A stretch of 64,000 bases of DNA from Pomacea canaliculata (GCF_003073045.1 NC_037593.1:18884812-18948811), one strand, 5' to 3'. Shown: positions 24,103 to 36,849, counted from the stretch's first letter. Notes: generated by a model from the sequence alone, not told the origin. Numbers and translations are program-made.

Positions 24103-24404
24103 AAAAGTCATTGGTACACAGTTTCCTTTGCTTCTGAATTGCTTCACATCAATTGGATGGGTATTTTTTAAAAGTGTTTTGAGATTACTAGATACGCCTG
24201 TCTATGGAGCTATCAGCTACATTAGGAATGAGTCCTTGTGTGATGCAATTATGGTTTGTATTGCTGTTTACAGACTCTAGTAGGAAGTTCTCAAAGTGAC
24301 CTTAAACTGTTTGTACAGCAAATGTTGACAAAACTAAGATTTTTTGAAAGTTCGCTAGTTTCCATTTTTCATTCATGTGTTCATCCCTTGCTAGTAGTAA
24401 TAAT

Positions 24405-24480
24405 AATAATGTAAGCTTTTATAGCGTGATATCCCAGCCAAAGCAAGGCTCTCCACGCATTACAAACACGAAAACACAAT
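24405..24480 (+). repeat. AAT-anchored repeat with TATAGCG...TTACAAAC segment
   Basis: TAATAATAATAAT is followed by GTAAGCTTTTATAGCGTG and CTCTCCACGCATTACAAAC. A related piece lies near 35890-35985 (AATAATAGGCGGCTTGTACA ... CAATGCGCTTCACA). It is probably the end of an interspersed element. Confidence 0.4.
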
Positions 24481-24629
24481 TAAGAAAATTCCTGTGGCTC
24501 TTGCTATAAAGTTTATGGGAATGCCACATCATTCTTTGGCCAGATTATATTCATAGACCACCACTTGTTCCACTTGATGAATGGTTATCCTGGTACTGAT
24601 AGCTGGGGAAAATAACTGGATACATGCAG

Positions 24630-25450
24630 TGGCTGACAAAGCTCACCACTTAAGCCTGTTTTGAGTGGCAGTGAGCAGATGCTGCATGGAATGACCAGCC
24701 CATTTCTTCACATTAGCAAGCAAGTTCTTCCTCTGTCCACACTTATGAATGGTCGTGGGCAAAGGGTCATGCTGGGTGACATGGCCAGACCAGGTCGCTT
24801 TGACTGTTGAGAGAAGAGATTTCTGGTGGGTGACAACTCTGTTTTGTTCAAAGTGATTGATTTTGCACTCCACGGAGGATATTTAGAGTAGCCTCCTAAG
24901 GCACTTGTTCTTGAATGCCTGAACTTTCATCTGTTTTGGAAAGCATAGTTCATGTCTCACATAAATACAGTAGGAACATAACTGCAAGGGATTGTACAGT
25001 CTATGATGATGTTGCTGCACCAGCTGTCCAGGTTGGCCATTGCTGTTGCGGTCCTGCTGTGGATGTCTAAAGTGCAGTGGCCGTCTTTATAAATGGTTGT
25101 TCACCTCCTTAAGTTTCACTCCATTTATGTAGATCTCTGTTGTTAGTGGTGTTATGATTAACACCACTCTTGTCAGTGCTAGTCTCTGTTCCTTCACACT
25201 GTGTTAGTCTGTTGGTAAGGTCTTACATTCTCTTTAGGTTCCTGTTGTGACAATGTAGTGCTTGCACATGGGCCTCCCATCTATAGAAAGAGGTGCAATG
25301 GTTATGAAGGGTTTTTTGTATGATATTTTCCCAAATATTTAACAGTAAAAGCGATAGGGGACACCCACTGTTGCCTAAAAGAAGTCTCCCAGTTGATTGT
25401 TGAGTAGATAATGAGTTCATTGAGCTCTTATATAGCACTTTGATGACTCA
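24630..25450 (-). mobile_element. RTE-like LINE remnant downstream of SAV1
   Basis: The minus strand shows broken reverse-transcriptase pieces: SGCPLSLLLLNIWENIIQ (the GCPLSP...LFNI block before the catalytic FADD) near 25370, and TWSGHVTQHDPLPTTI then KKWAGHSMQHLL near 24700-24800, the usual C-terminal GH...RHD block. Frames are interrupted several times. Related debris may extend to about 26245. Confidence 0.6.
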
Positions 25451-26104
25451 GCGAGGTCGTGTTCAAGTTTCACATCACCTGCCACAGCTCCCTGTGCCAG
25501 ACTTTCAAATGCCTTTTAAACGATAATGAAGTTGGGGAAGAGATCTCACAGTTGAAAGTCTGTTTATTGTGTTTATTTTCTGAAGCCAGACTATTCTTCT
25601 GCTAGCAATTCCTCAGATAATTATGTATTACTTTCAGCTTCATTTTTCTTGGGTGGCATTGCACAGTAGTTTTGACACTGCTTACTATTTACTTTCTTTG
25701 AAAGAAGGGTATAAATAGTGATTACGTCCATTCTTTGGGCTAGTCTTTGTGTTCCCAGGTTCTTTGGCAAAGAACAGTAAGGGTTACCTCCCTTCAGACA
25801 GTTAATGTAGCTCACTGGACCTCTTCCTGTAGGACTGGTAGATCTGTAGGCACTGTGCATTGGTGCATCAGTAATAACACCAAGATGTCTGACTGTCTGG
25901 GAGAATTGAGGGCTCATATAAGTGGTGAAAATGAGCTACATTTATGTTCAGAGGCTGCTAGAATTGCCTTGTTTTTGTCATTCATTCTGTGGACCTAAAG
26001 AGCTGGTTGCTTGAGATTTGAGGCAGGGACAGATGTTAGTAGCAATGTGATCAGTAGACATGTACTTGGTTCCAGGCTGGCAAATGATAGGGGCCCAAAG
26101 GCTG

Positions 26105-26145
26105 GGCATTGCGGCCCTATGCTCCACTGGGGGCGATAAGAACAA
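26105..26145 (-). repeat. Copy 1 of a shared repeat (CCCCCAGTGGAGCATAGGGC)
   Basis: On the plus strand GGCCCTATGCTCCACTGGGG is followed by GCGATAAGAACAAGAA. The same segment occurs in opposite orientation at 30335-30375. This motif is frequent in invertebrate LINE remnants as far as I recall. Confidence 0.5.
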
Positions 26146-28039
26146 GAAAAAAGGCTGGGCATGCATGATGAGCAGGACATGCCCAAGAACAAAGCCTTGG
26201 GGCAAACTGTACTTCATAGCATCAGGTCTTGACATAGTTTGACCATCTCATTTTCAGATTCTGATTTAGCTGCAAGGTCACTTACATATAAATCATATAA
26301 ACTGAGCAGTTTTATTCCTTTCCACAGCTTAATTGTTTTTTGGGAAAATTTTGTGCTGCAAAACTTTGCAAGACATTGCTTGTTGTACCATGGTGTGATA
26401 ATTAGACACCAGTGTCAACAAAGATGATTTGTGCAGGGTGTCGATTTCTTTGTAGTCATAATATAAAATTGCTAGAAAGAGAGAAATGAATGTAATCTAG
26501 GATGCTGGATGGTAAATAACCCACCTCATAACTCATTGTAACCTTTTAGGAAAATGACTGTTCTTATAAATCCTGTAGTATGGAAACATAAATATCTGCA
26601 GTTTGAGAATAACTGCATCATACTTCTTTAGAATTGTTGTACTCAGTGTTAGTGTACTAATTTTAATGTTGATTTTATTTTCACAATATCATGAGAGATT
26701 GTAGTATCTTATGTGTTTTTTGACTTATTTGCATTTAGCAAATGCCATCAATTTGAAGGGATTTTGCCTCTCTCACTTTAAGTTCATTGTCAAATTAAAG
26801 TATTATGAGAGTGTTGAATAGAATTGAAAAGAAAAGTATTTCCCTAGATTTTTATAGAATCCTAATTTTTCAGCTATTATTAAAGTTACTAAAAAAATTA
26901 TGTACTTTGCAGATTCTATATGAAAATAAATTTTGGGGTTATTTAGCTTGCCCAGCATATGTTGCATTTTTTTTCTACAGGTGGGTTTCACCTGTACAAA
27001 ATGTATAAAAAATGTGAAAATCAAATATGGTAAGAATGATTTTAAAACACTAAAAATGAGTGTGGGTCACATGGACAAATGAAATAAAAGCGTGTTGCAA
27101 ATTTTCCAATAAACCAGCTCAAAGATGTTTTAATTTTCTCTTTTTCTCTTTGTAAATAATCATTTTTGTTAGTATATTTATTTGATAAACAATTCAATAA
27201 ATTAGTTTTTATTTAGCAATACATTTTAAATATGTCCTATTGATTGTGTTTGAAGCCCTATACTGCTGGTGCTACTTTTCATGTAAAGGTGCTATTTTTT
27301 GTGTGGTTGAAATTAGATCCCTGCTGTATACTATATTCGTCATTGACTTTTTATCAGAGCACCTGATATGTGCCTTATTGACAAAATATGTTGATGAAAA
27401 GTGAGTGTTCTTTGGTGTATATAGTAAATTTTTTTTTAAATCTCACATTTGAATCTTGCAATGTACTGAATACCCGTGAACAACTTTTGGAGAATCAGGG
27501 TTTTAATATCTGATTTTTTTTTTCAAACTCATGCTCCACTGCTTTCTTATTTGTGAGATTTCATAAGTAGCGTGCATAAATGTGCTTTGTTTCAAGACTA
27601 CAGTTTTTTAATTCCAGTTTCAAATCTTGTTTCTTTCAAGGCAAAGTGATGCTAAAATGGCTTGTTTATAAATGAAGAATACTTTGAGTTGCTCTGACTC
27701 TTTAAAGTAAGTGTAGCATTCTCTTATTCCATAGTATTTTAGATATGCCCTAACCAGTGGCTGGTTCCATCTGCGCATGGGCTGTTGTGAATCAAGTTTG
27801 CATTCCATTGCACATAACCTTAATTTATAGCTTCAGTCATATGCATGCCATTACCTGGGTAGATGTACGTCTTAAGTAAACAGTGCCTTTCAAAAATGTT
27901 GAATTTTGTGGTTTTGCTATGCATGAATTGCAAGTGGATTAGAGAACAGGCTGCAAGCAAGGGATGGACAAAATGTTAAAAGTCTTGTTCACGAAAAAAG
28001 TACACTGCATTTGTTGTAATTTTCTTATGTGTGGCTGTG

Positions 28040-28135
28040 TTATATGTGCATGTGTGTGTGTGTGCATATGTGAGTACATGTGTGTGTATGTGTGCATATG
28101 TGAATACGTGCATGTTCATGTATACTTGTGCACTT
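28040..28135. repeat. TG-rich microsatellite
   Basis: TGTGCATGTGTGTGTG is followed by GTGCATATGTGAGTACATG-type units, repeated with small variations. Confidence 0.75.
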
Positions 28136-29680
28136 TCACAAAAAGGGGTTTATATAAAAGAACCATCTTTCTTCAAGTTTTATGATTTGAAAACTTCACC
28201 ATTTTTTTAAGGTCACATTTCACATGAGTGACATTTTACTACAAGAGCCTTTTCCTATTTTCCAGGATTGGCTAGTCTATGTTGGTTGCTTATGTTTTTT
28301 CACTTTAACCAATATTTAAAAGCTGAAGTTGTGCAATAATTTCGTTTATTTTGGACAAAGTTTAGTTGTGAAAATGCACTATAAATTAAGGGAAACTTTT
28401 TGTCTGAAAAAGTAAATTGAAGACTTCAATTTAAAAATGTAGGTTTCTATAAAAGTATTAGTTTATACAGTCACATAAGCAATATTGTAGAATACTGCTA
28501 ATTTACCCAGCACATACCATCATCTCACACAGATCCTGACTGTCCTTGATTTTCTCTAATGTTTATCATCAGCATTTTTGTTAACCTCATTATGACTGTC
28601 AGGACAGTTCTTACTGCATATAAACGTAATCAACATTTAGTGGTTATCCAAGTTTAAGGGTGTAGAGCTTGGTTTAAGCCTGTCTGCAAAAGACTAAAAT
28701 GATATTATAGGTAAATGAATAAAGACCTTTACATTCTTTATTGTGTATGGTGTTATTAAAAGGATAGGCTGTGGAAAAGTCATCTAATTGTCTGTCAATT
28801 TGTTATTGTCTATATTTTATGGCATGACTTAAATCTTCTTATTGCTGTTGGTACTTTGGTGTATTTTAGGCATCAATATTAAGATCCATGTGTCCTCTCT
28901 ATATTGGTTTGTGGCCAGGAAAAATAAAAAAATTCCCCAATATAAATGGCTTTTGGGAAGGGAGAATTCAAGAGTAACATTTTTTCCACTAAGAAAAATG
29001 CAGAACATTTCATTTCCACTCAACCATATTGCATCTTGAAACCATTTGTTTTTCATATATTTCATTGCTTGAAAATGAGTACAAACAAAACAGAAGCACA
29101 TTTGAAAAACAAGGCATATATTAACTGATCCATTATTAATTGCATGTTGATACTTCATAGCAATTTGATATTTTGTCTTTTCCTAACAGAAGGGTCATAC
29201 TTAGAAGGTTATTCTTGCAGTGTTTTATCATATGGATACATTATAATTTTATTCATAATTTTTAAAGAACCTTTATTGTCCAAAAATAAATGTTTTGTTG
29301 ACTCTTTATGTGCTATTGCTTTGTTTATATAGTGTCTTAATCTGATAAACAATACTCTGAATAATTGTCTCTTTGTATTTGATTTCAAAGCGCTCAAAAT
29401 TTACCTTTAAAATTTTTGGCAAGTATTAGAAAGCACTTTTATAAGTGAGTAATTTTTTTGGTTATTGCTCTTTTTTCGTGCAACATCCTGACCTCTCTTT
29501 GTTTTAGAATGATTACCATTGTGTTGACCAAGCCATAACAACATTTACAGCACCCACAGTATGCAGATATACATTCACAATTTTTGTTGCAATAACTTCA
29601 CACCATAGAAAAATGCCCTCACCATTTCAAAAAATTTATTTACAACTGTCAAATACTATAGTTAGAATCTGGTAATTGTA

Positions 29681-29848
29681 AGGTGACCATCTGTCCCCAT
29701 TTTCTGGGGACAATACCCTTTTTTGGACAACTTTCCCTACTCAGAAACATGTCTCCATTTTGTCCTCAGTCTCTTCTTGAAACGTATGTAGTCTATGCTA
29801 CTCTATCCTATGTCCCCAGATTGAGCCAAAAAATTGTGGTCACTTTCG
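29681..29848. mobile_element. 168-bp MITE with GTGACCA ends and 8-bp target repeats
   Basis: AGGTGACCATCTGTCC opens the element and TTGTGGTCACTTTCG closes it, so GTGACCA is inverted at the ends. TAATTGTA flanks both sides (29673-29680 and 29849-29856; 9 bp if the preceding G is counted). An inner CCCCATTTTCTGGGGAC hairpin and a TGTCCCCAGATTG piece resemble the 'GGTGACCA...GTCCC' MITEs known from vertebrates. An 8-bp duplication suggests hAT. Confidence 0.65.
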
Positions 29849-30334
29849 TAATTGTATACCTTCACACCACATCTGCCTGGATACCTTTTTTTTCAAATCA
29901 ATTGCCTCTACATGCCACATCCATAGAATTCATACCAGCATGGATTTGTTCATTTATCCATATATTCATTTATAAATATTACCTGTTTTAACAAAAAGGC
30001 ATTTAGATTTATGTTTTTCTAAATAAAAAATCAAGAAAGTGGAATTAGTCCACATAAAATGACCATCTCTGGAATCACACAGTATCCATGTCTTGGATTT
30101 TCCAACCTTTTCCATTTTTAGTTTCATGCTTTCAGTCCCACTTATAATTTCATGCACAAACCTGCAGGCATCGAGCATACTAAAACTAGTGCTGGAGTGG
30201 TTAATGGCAGTGCCAGTCTGTAAGCAGACTTCACCCTGATCACAACAGAATAAATTAATCTGATTAAACAGATGTCTAGCAAGAATGAGACTTTACTCCA
30301 ATTCTGTTTGCTCTTCCTATAGCATGTACTTCTT

Positions 30335-30375
30335 CCTATTCACCCCCAGTGGAGCATAGGGCCGAAAGCTTGTAC
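30335..30375 (+). repeat. Copy 2 of a shared repeat (CCCCCAGTGGAGCATAGGGC)
   Basis: CACCCCCAGTGGAGCATAGG followed by GCCGAAAGC is the inverse of 26105-26145. It is probably a LINE-derived scrap. Confidence 0.5.
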
Positions 30376-31150
30376 TTGTTTCACTCTAATGAGATTTTTT
30401 TTTGAGGCTTGTGACCTATACATATACACCCAAACCAATAGCAAATGGCATGATCCCATTAGATAAGTCACTAATCTTCAGTATAAAATATACAGCATCA
30501 ATCCATAAATAAACTTCAAGCAATGAACCTGTAAAAAGTTTCTATGCAAAACAAATGCTGATATCCTTTTGGCAGATCAGACAACAGGTTTTATTATATT
30601 TGTTTTCATTCATGATGTGTAATTTATTATAATGTTAGTCTAGCTTAAATGAGTCAATGAAAAACATTTTTTTTTCTTTTACGAAGAACATGCTCTGGCA
30701 AGTACTGACAAAGAGTCGTACATTCAATTAATAGCAATTTAACTAACATCGAAATGGATAATATATATACACAGAGTATTATTATGCACTCTTATTATTA
30801 AACTATTACCTATGTTCATTAGGTATTCTATAATTTTTTAGCCAACAGATTAGGAACAGATTGGCTTTACATGCCAAGGATATCTGTTCTGACTAACACT
30901 ATCCAAACATCAACTTTTATAATTCAAACTAGTGTGTACTTAGAATTTAGCAGCAAAATCATCTTTCTTCATAAAGATCAATTGGTATACTTTAGATGTA
31001 CACCAAACGATGGGCTGGATACTGAAATTCATGCATAGATTCAGATCATCATTCAGATATTGTTAAAAATTAATTACATTTTACCCCCTCCAACACACAC
31101 ACACTTCCATATTTTTAAAATGCAGATTATCACTTCACAAGAAATACTAT

Positions 31151-34100
31151 TTATATTTTGGGGGCAAGATCTTTGACAGCCTGCACTTTTCTCTGCCCTT
31201 TAGCAGAAGCTGTGATGCTGGCAGAATTAGTACTGTGCATTGCCATATGGGCCACATCCTTTCTATCGTTCAAATAGTCCTGCAAAATCAGTGAAAAACA
31301 AAACAAACACTTATTTCACCATGTCTTACATCCATTTGGAAAAAAATGATAAATAGATCAAATGATTAGTATTGTATGCACTTGTTGCTGAGGAGCATTA
31401 TAGTCTAGTGTTATATATGTACATACAAATGCATTAATTTGCAAAGAAGAGAATCTATTGTAATGGAGATAATGTAGGAGGAAGAATCCATTATTTTTTA
31501 ATGGGGATTATTTAACACGATTCTATTAAAAATTTGCAGACAAGTATTTGTAATATTTTAGGAATAATAATATTGGATGGTTTCTTTTATCACTGAAAAT
31601 TAAACGTCTACGAAAAGGCAGCTTACTCTGATTGTGTATAGTTTTTGTACCCAAAAAACATGCTCGTCTTCTCTTGTAAGTCCAGCTTTCCTGCATTTCT
31701 CATAGATATTGTCAATGGCCATAAAAATCATTCCCAGTTCAGTCCGCTGAAATGACATGATTAAAGAGTTGTAAATCGTCTCAGGAACTTTACAGTAAAA
31801 CTTTTTCAGGCAAATCAGGTGAAAGATAGAAGCAACTTTAAAAGTTAAGAAATCCATCTGGTAAGAAGTAGCCTGAGAGTGTGGCTTATTGTTGGGGTTT
31901 GCTTTGATATTACAGTGGCATAGACAGATGCTCAGCTTTGGAGGGACAAATTCCATACTGTTCGCATTCTTGTCTCCTGATCAGTATCTTTTTTGAGTGG
32001 GCCGCTGCCCCCATTGTTCCCCTGGTTCCTATGCCAGTGTATTAGGGGTTTCTTTCTTTTAAATATATATATATTTTTTTAACTTACCCTTTTTCTCATG
32101 AGGCCTTCAGTACTGGAGAACTTGGCTTCGGTTTTCTGGTTGGTCTCGGCAAATCGCTCTTGCTGTCCTTGGAGGCGTGCTAAGGCACTGCTGTCAGAGA
32201 CCTTTTGTTTGGCATGCTCCTGCTTTAAGTTCTCCAAGACCTGCTTTAGGTCTTCTAGCTGATTGACAAATTCAGTTATTGATGTTACTTGTAATGCCTA
32301 TTAAAGACAGTTGGGATCCAAGAATTTTCATAAAATGTTTTGTTCTTGATTCAGACATGAGGAAGGAAGTTCTTACAAACTAGTAGAGTTTCATCTTAAT
32401 GGACCAAATCAAAAAAGTTTGTATTCTTCATCAAAAGTAATTTTCTGACAATCAGAGTTAGACTATTTAATGTAATGTGAAAGAACTATCATATCAAAAT
32501 ATGCTTAGGGTTCTATTCCTGGTACTCTGCCTTTTTTCTTGCAGTATATTTTTTATTGAAAGCTGACACAAAAGAAAAAGCACAGAATATGAGTGTAGAA
32601 GTATTGCAGAACTCTTTGAGCTGAGGTGTTGTTTCAGTAATTGTCCAAAAGATCATCCTATAGATTCTTGAACCTTTTTTCTCTTAATAAATTGTCTTAC
32701 TTCATCTGCCATGTTGACAACATTTGTAATAAGATCCCCGTTTGACTCGCTCAGAGTCCGATGTCGCATCATCAGCCCCTTCACTTTGTCCTCAGATGAT
32801 GGTAGATAATCTAAGGACAAAAACCCATTCCTCCAGCTCCTTTATCTGGCACATTTTAAGACATCAGAAAACAGAACATTGATACTGTTTGGGGGAAAAA
32901 AGGGATGATTATGTGAACATTGGTGCACGCATGCACACATACAATTTCACTGCCTGCTACAGGTTTATTTTAAAACCATATGCAAGATCATACTTTAACA
33001 AGCAATATTAAGCCAGGTTACTTATCAACATTCCCACCTTCTGGCATTGCATCAATAACTCTTATTAGATACTCTTCATACTTTTTATACTTCTGTAGCT
33101 TCTTTGACAGGTGTGCATGTCTGCAACAAATCATTTTCAACATTAGGAATATTACCCAGATAAAACAGCCATCTTACTAAAGCCAAACATAAGGAATGTG
33201 TGTTTGAATTTCACTTTTTCAAAGTTATTTGATAATAGTTTGAAATGCAGTCCACTGTCAGATATTTAGAATTTGCTGGTACCTGATTTTCTGAAGCCAT
33301 ATCTTACTTCCACATCTGCTGTACAGTATTCCACAGTGTGCAGAAATTCTGGCATTAAATAGTATTTATCTGGATTTCTAAAGTTAACACCAAAGATGTG
33401 TTTTTTGCATTGTTCTCACACTAAACTTTGTTTTCATTGTAAAGAAAGATGCACTTCTAGAAGTGTTTTTATAGAAGTATCTTTACAATGATAAGTCATT
33501 CTTAGTGCCATACCTGGCCTTGAGCGCCTCCAACTGTTCAAGTAATTGGTTGAACTCATTAGTTTTCTGCTCACTGAGCTTAACTTCCTGTTGATACTTC
33601 TGAATGGCACGCCTTCTTTTGGCCTCATTTTCTTGAATGAATTTCTCAAACTTGCTCACCCTGTCTTTCATCTGTCAATAAAAATAACCATTGAGATCAG
33701 TAAATAAGGAAAATAAACAACTGGAAGACTACTCTGGCATATAATGTTTTGTTTGCCTTTTAGACTTTAAAAATAAAAACAGAAGTTATATGGTTGAGTT
33801 AACTGCACTTTATCTTTGTTTTTCTGATGTTACTCAATATAAGGTCTCATGCCTTCATTATGGATTCTCTTCTCCCAGGTGTAGACTGTTTCTTAGATAG
33901 TCCACCATTTCATTCCAAAACACAAGCATGTACAAAAACTGTAAGCAGTATACTTACTCGCTGTTGTTTCTTTTGCACCTCAAGCTGTCTCTGGGAACAA
34001 GATTCCATTCGCTGATTGAATTCATGGCGCTTGGCTTCTAGTTCAGCATCAACCCTGTTCACTTCAGCTTCTTTTTTAAGGAGTAGTGTACGCTGAAGAG

Positions 34101-34864
34101 TGTTTAGACCTGTCTCGATAAGTTTGTCTCCTGACTCCTTGACGACAGGAAATGCCAGAGTGTCATCTTCATCTTCTCTGTACATACAGATGGATTGAGG
34201 ACCAGAAAAAAATTACAATTTTTTATGGTAGCTTCAGCATAGTTCAGCAGTGTTACTTCTGGCTCACCATTAACACATTCCATCCCACTGTCTGCCTGTC
34301 TGGTTCATTGCAAATAATAATAATGATAATAATGATTCATGATGTTATCACTTACGTTACTCTTTTATTAATGGGTGTCCTGGTCCACTATGCAAATTCT
34401 CTCTACCCATCTAGGAAATTTACCACAAACAGAAATAACTATTTTAATAATTCTATTATGTAATTAGCAGCACGCACTCTGAATTACAAGTCAGGTGTTC
34501 ACAAAATGTTGCACACTGCGTCTGCTTTATAAACTGATTTCTCCAACCCTCATCTCGACTTTCCTATCACCAGGGCACGCACACATACATGCTTGTACTC
34601 CCTCCTTCCCCAAAATCTTCAGATGCTATCTAATTTCATTATTTTTTTAATTATAAAACAGCGCAAAACGCATCTATCGACCACCCGTGATTGCATGGTA
34701 AAGAACAGTTTGCTCGCGACGCGTCTAATCGAGTCTCGTAAAAGTTTGATGCTAGGCGAGCTCGGATGGTTCGTCTCCACAAACCTGTCGTGCAGCTGAG
34801 TAACGAAGACATTACGTTTACCAGTGTTGAGATCGAGCTTGTATGACTGTCCCGTTGACGCCAT
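31151..34864 (-). CDS. CCDC42: Coiled-coil axonemal protein, CCDC42/CFAP73 (DUF4200) family
   Basis: Eight exons: 34785-34864, 33958-34177, 33514-33671, 33038-33120, 32701-32810, 32088-32297, 31627-31746 and 31151-31279. They sum to 1110 nt, 369 residues, in frame. The start is MASTGQSYKLDLNTGK and the end KDLAPKI*. Nearly all of it is heptad-like coiled coil. Family landmarks are LLLKKEAEVNRVDAELEAKR, VSKFEKFIQENEAKRRRA and KKYEEYLIRVIDAMPE, which line up with vertebrate CCDC42 (IQKFEQFIQENDQKRIRA from memory). The family works in sperm-tail and ciliary assembly near the base of the axoneme. The close paralogue CFAP73 is the alternative. Vertebrate members are about 310-320 residues, so this one is a little longer at both ends. 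Confidence 0.88.
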
Positions 34865-36020
34865 ATTAAGCTGCTGATTACCGCACAAAATCTTTAAGCT
34901 CTCAGCTGATTACAAGTGCTCTTAACTCAGCGTAGCCATTTCTTAACAACCGCACGAAGCTTACTAGCGCACCTAGGTGATTGTCACGTGACTTCCGTCA
35001 CTCGACAAGTCCTCCAGCAGACGCTCTTTTCACTCGCATCGCCGGATGGAACAAACAATCTTATTTTATTCATCTGGCATGTGTTTTCATGTATTTGAAG
35101 GGGTCATTTTAATCGCGGACGTATAGAAATTCTTGCTTTAATATTACCCTTGCAGGCATTTGTGTTTACCCGTACTTTATTGGACAGAAAATAACATTAC
35201 GTTTAGTTCTTGCATACGTGAGGACAGCATGTATGATCTGTGCCATCGGAATCAAACTGTATGTGCTTAATGTTGACAACATTATAGACGAACTCTTTTC
35301 ACAGTAACCCTATACAAGCATAAACCAGTAGATGGCACGTGAAACCAAACACGCACCTTCCAAGTTGTGCTGAAGAACGACCGTTTTATCGCGTGATCTA
35401 CACTACATGTATATATCATACAGTGTGTACCAATAATAAAGTGACTCAATGTTTGATCACATTTGCTAGGATCGTATGGTTGTTGCTTTGGGGGTTTTTT
35501 TTTTCTAAAAGGGAGCACGAGCATACACATATTAATACACACTTTCCCGCTTGCTTCATGTATGAAATATATCATTTCCTCTATGACGTTTGTGGCATGT
35601 GCATAATGTACAATCAATGGAGTTTGCCGGGTCAAGTTGGTTTTCAAGAGCCTGTTATCTTTGATTATCTGCGGATTTGCACAGGTGGGGCTAGGTCAAC
35701 ATGCATTGTTTCTTGACTCTTTCAAAACCATTAAACATTCAATGGAGTGAAGATAATTATAATCGAGTCTGAATTAAGTTCTCTCTCATTTAACAGCGTT
35801 GAACAATCTTCAAATAAAATCAAATCGAACTTTAATTTATTCTTTGTCCGAGGAAATCCAAGACAGAAAATTTTGTTTTGCTCACAATCACTATAATAAT
35901 AACAATTATAATAAATAATAGGCGGCTTGTACAACGCCTTATCCTCCCCTTTGCACCAGCTCAATGCGCTTCACAGCTAACAGATGGTTTGACGTAAAAA
36001 TAATGTGACATCAGAAAAAA
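34865..36020. other. Upstream region of CCDC42, no gene seen
   Basis: The CpG-richer part next to CCDC42 gives way to AT-rich DNA. At 35890-35985 there is an AAT-anchored repeat piece similar to 24405-24480. Open frames here lack family resemblance. Confidence 0.45.
34983..34992. promoter_or_regulatory. Perfect GTCACGTGAC palindrome upstream of CCDC42
   Basis: The ten-base palindrome contains the CACGTG E-box and equals the CLEAR/USF-type consensus. It lies about 120 bp upstream of the CCDC42 start codon in a CpG-richer stretch. Function is inferred only from the motif and position. Confidence 0.45.
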
Positions 36021-36413
36021 ATGACGGTACTCCAGGCCAAAGGTCAGCGTCTACACGCAGCACAAACACAATCCCCAGGCCAAATATCAAATATGTCAGA
36101 TAAGCCGGAATACACTCCACAGCACATTCAACAAACGGCACCAGTGCCACTGGAACGACGAATTACGAGATCCATCACACAATATTCGCTGATCAACAAA
36201 GGTCAGGCGGATATGAAGGTCGCTAAAATACGCCGATCGTCAGGTCTGCATGTCGAAAAGGAACTATATAGCCACCGAAAAGGAGAAGGGGCTCCACATT
36301 CCACACGCACGGTGGCAGGCCCGTCAAAAACATACATAATCACAATAAGTCCAACACAAGGAAGACAAGACAAAAATACAACAGAGCTCTGTCCCCTCCA
36401 GCCAGTTAGGTGA
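36021..36413 (+). CDS. Unrecognised 130-codon open frame between repeats
   Basis: ATG-to-TAG frame without introns. The product is hydrophilic (MTVLQAKGQRLHAAQTQ...LCPLQPVR), rich in Q, T, R and S, with no membrane segment and no motif I know. Codon use is more GC-rich than the surroundings. It sits between an AAT-anchored repeat and a hAT MITE, so it may be a transposon scrap rather than a host gene. It could also be chance. Confidence 0.2.
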   Translation: MTVLQAKGQRLHAAQTQSPGQISNMSDKPEYTPQHIQQTAPVPLERRITRSITQYSLINKGQADMKVAKIRRSSGLHVEKELYSHRKGEGAPHSTRTVAGPSKTYIITISPTQGRQDKNTTELCPLQPVR

Positions 36414-36431
36414 ATGGACATCCCTCTAACA

Positions 36432-36680
36432 CAGGGATGCCCAACCTACGGCCCGCGGGCCATATCCGGCCCGCGACGCGGTGCCATCCGGCCCGCGAAA
36501 CTTCTGTCCACAGTGCAGGAAATCGGCATGTTAGTAATAAAAAAAACAAAAAAAACAAAAACGAAACAAAACGAAAAAAAGGGAAGAAGTATTTATCCCT
36601 ACGTCCGAAATGGATATGGCCCGCGACACGGCGTCCGAAATGGATATGGCCCGCAGTCCGAAAAAGGTTGGGCATCACTG
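36432..36680. mobile_element. hAT-type MITE, 249 bp, with perfect 8-bp target repeats
   Basis: The ends are CAGGGATGCCCAACCT and AGGTTGGGCATCACTG, inverted repeats of 16 bp with one mismatch. CTCTAACA flanks both sides (36424-36431 and 36681-36688). The inner part repeats ATATGGCCCGC units and a GGCCCGCGGGCC palindrome. The 8-bp duplication and CA...TG ends fit hAT. 'CAACCTACGGCCCGCGGGCC' is very like vertebrate hAT-derived MITEs. Confidence 0.88.
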
Positions 36681-36849
36681 CTCTAACACATAATTATATA
36701 TAATATGTATATATATATACAACATAATGGGCAGACATACATACTTATACACGACATTACACACACACACCTTCTCACATATACACATGAACCTCCTAAG
36801 AAGAATGCCAGGTAATATGGTAGACCTACGAGTCCTTGTGCCTTTTATT

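Larger units (their letters stand above)
26250..31150. other. Intergenic stretch between SAV1 and CCDC42 (convergent 3' ends)
   Basis: No coding exon is recognised. It holds candidate poly(A) signals (for example AATAAA near 27082 for SAV1), a TG-rich microsatellite, one MITE and a LINE-related piece at 30335. The rest is plain AT-rich DNA. Confidence 0.5.

Noticed and set aside
23695-24108. Possible donor AAG|GTTTGA continuing SAV1 beyond 24094
   Set aside because: The in-frame TGA at 24100 ends a complete protein, and no downstream exon with a fitting frame was recognised.
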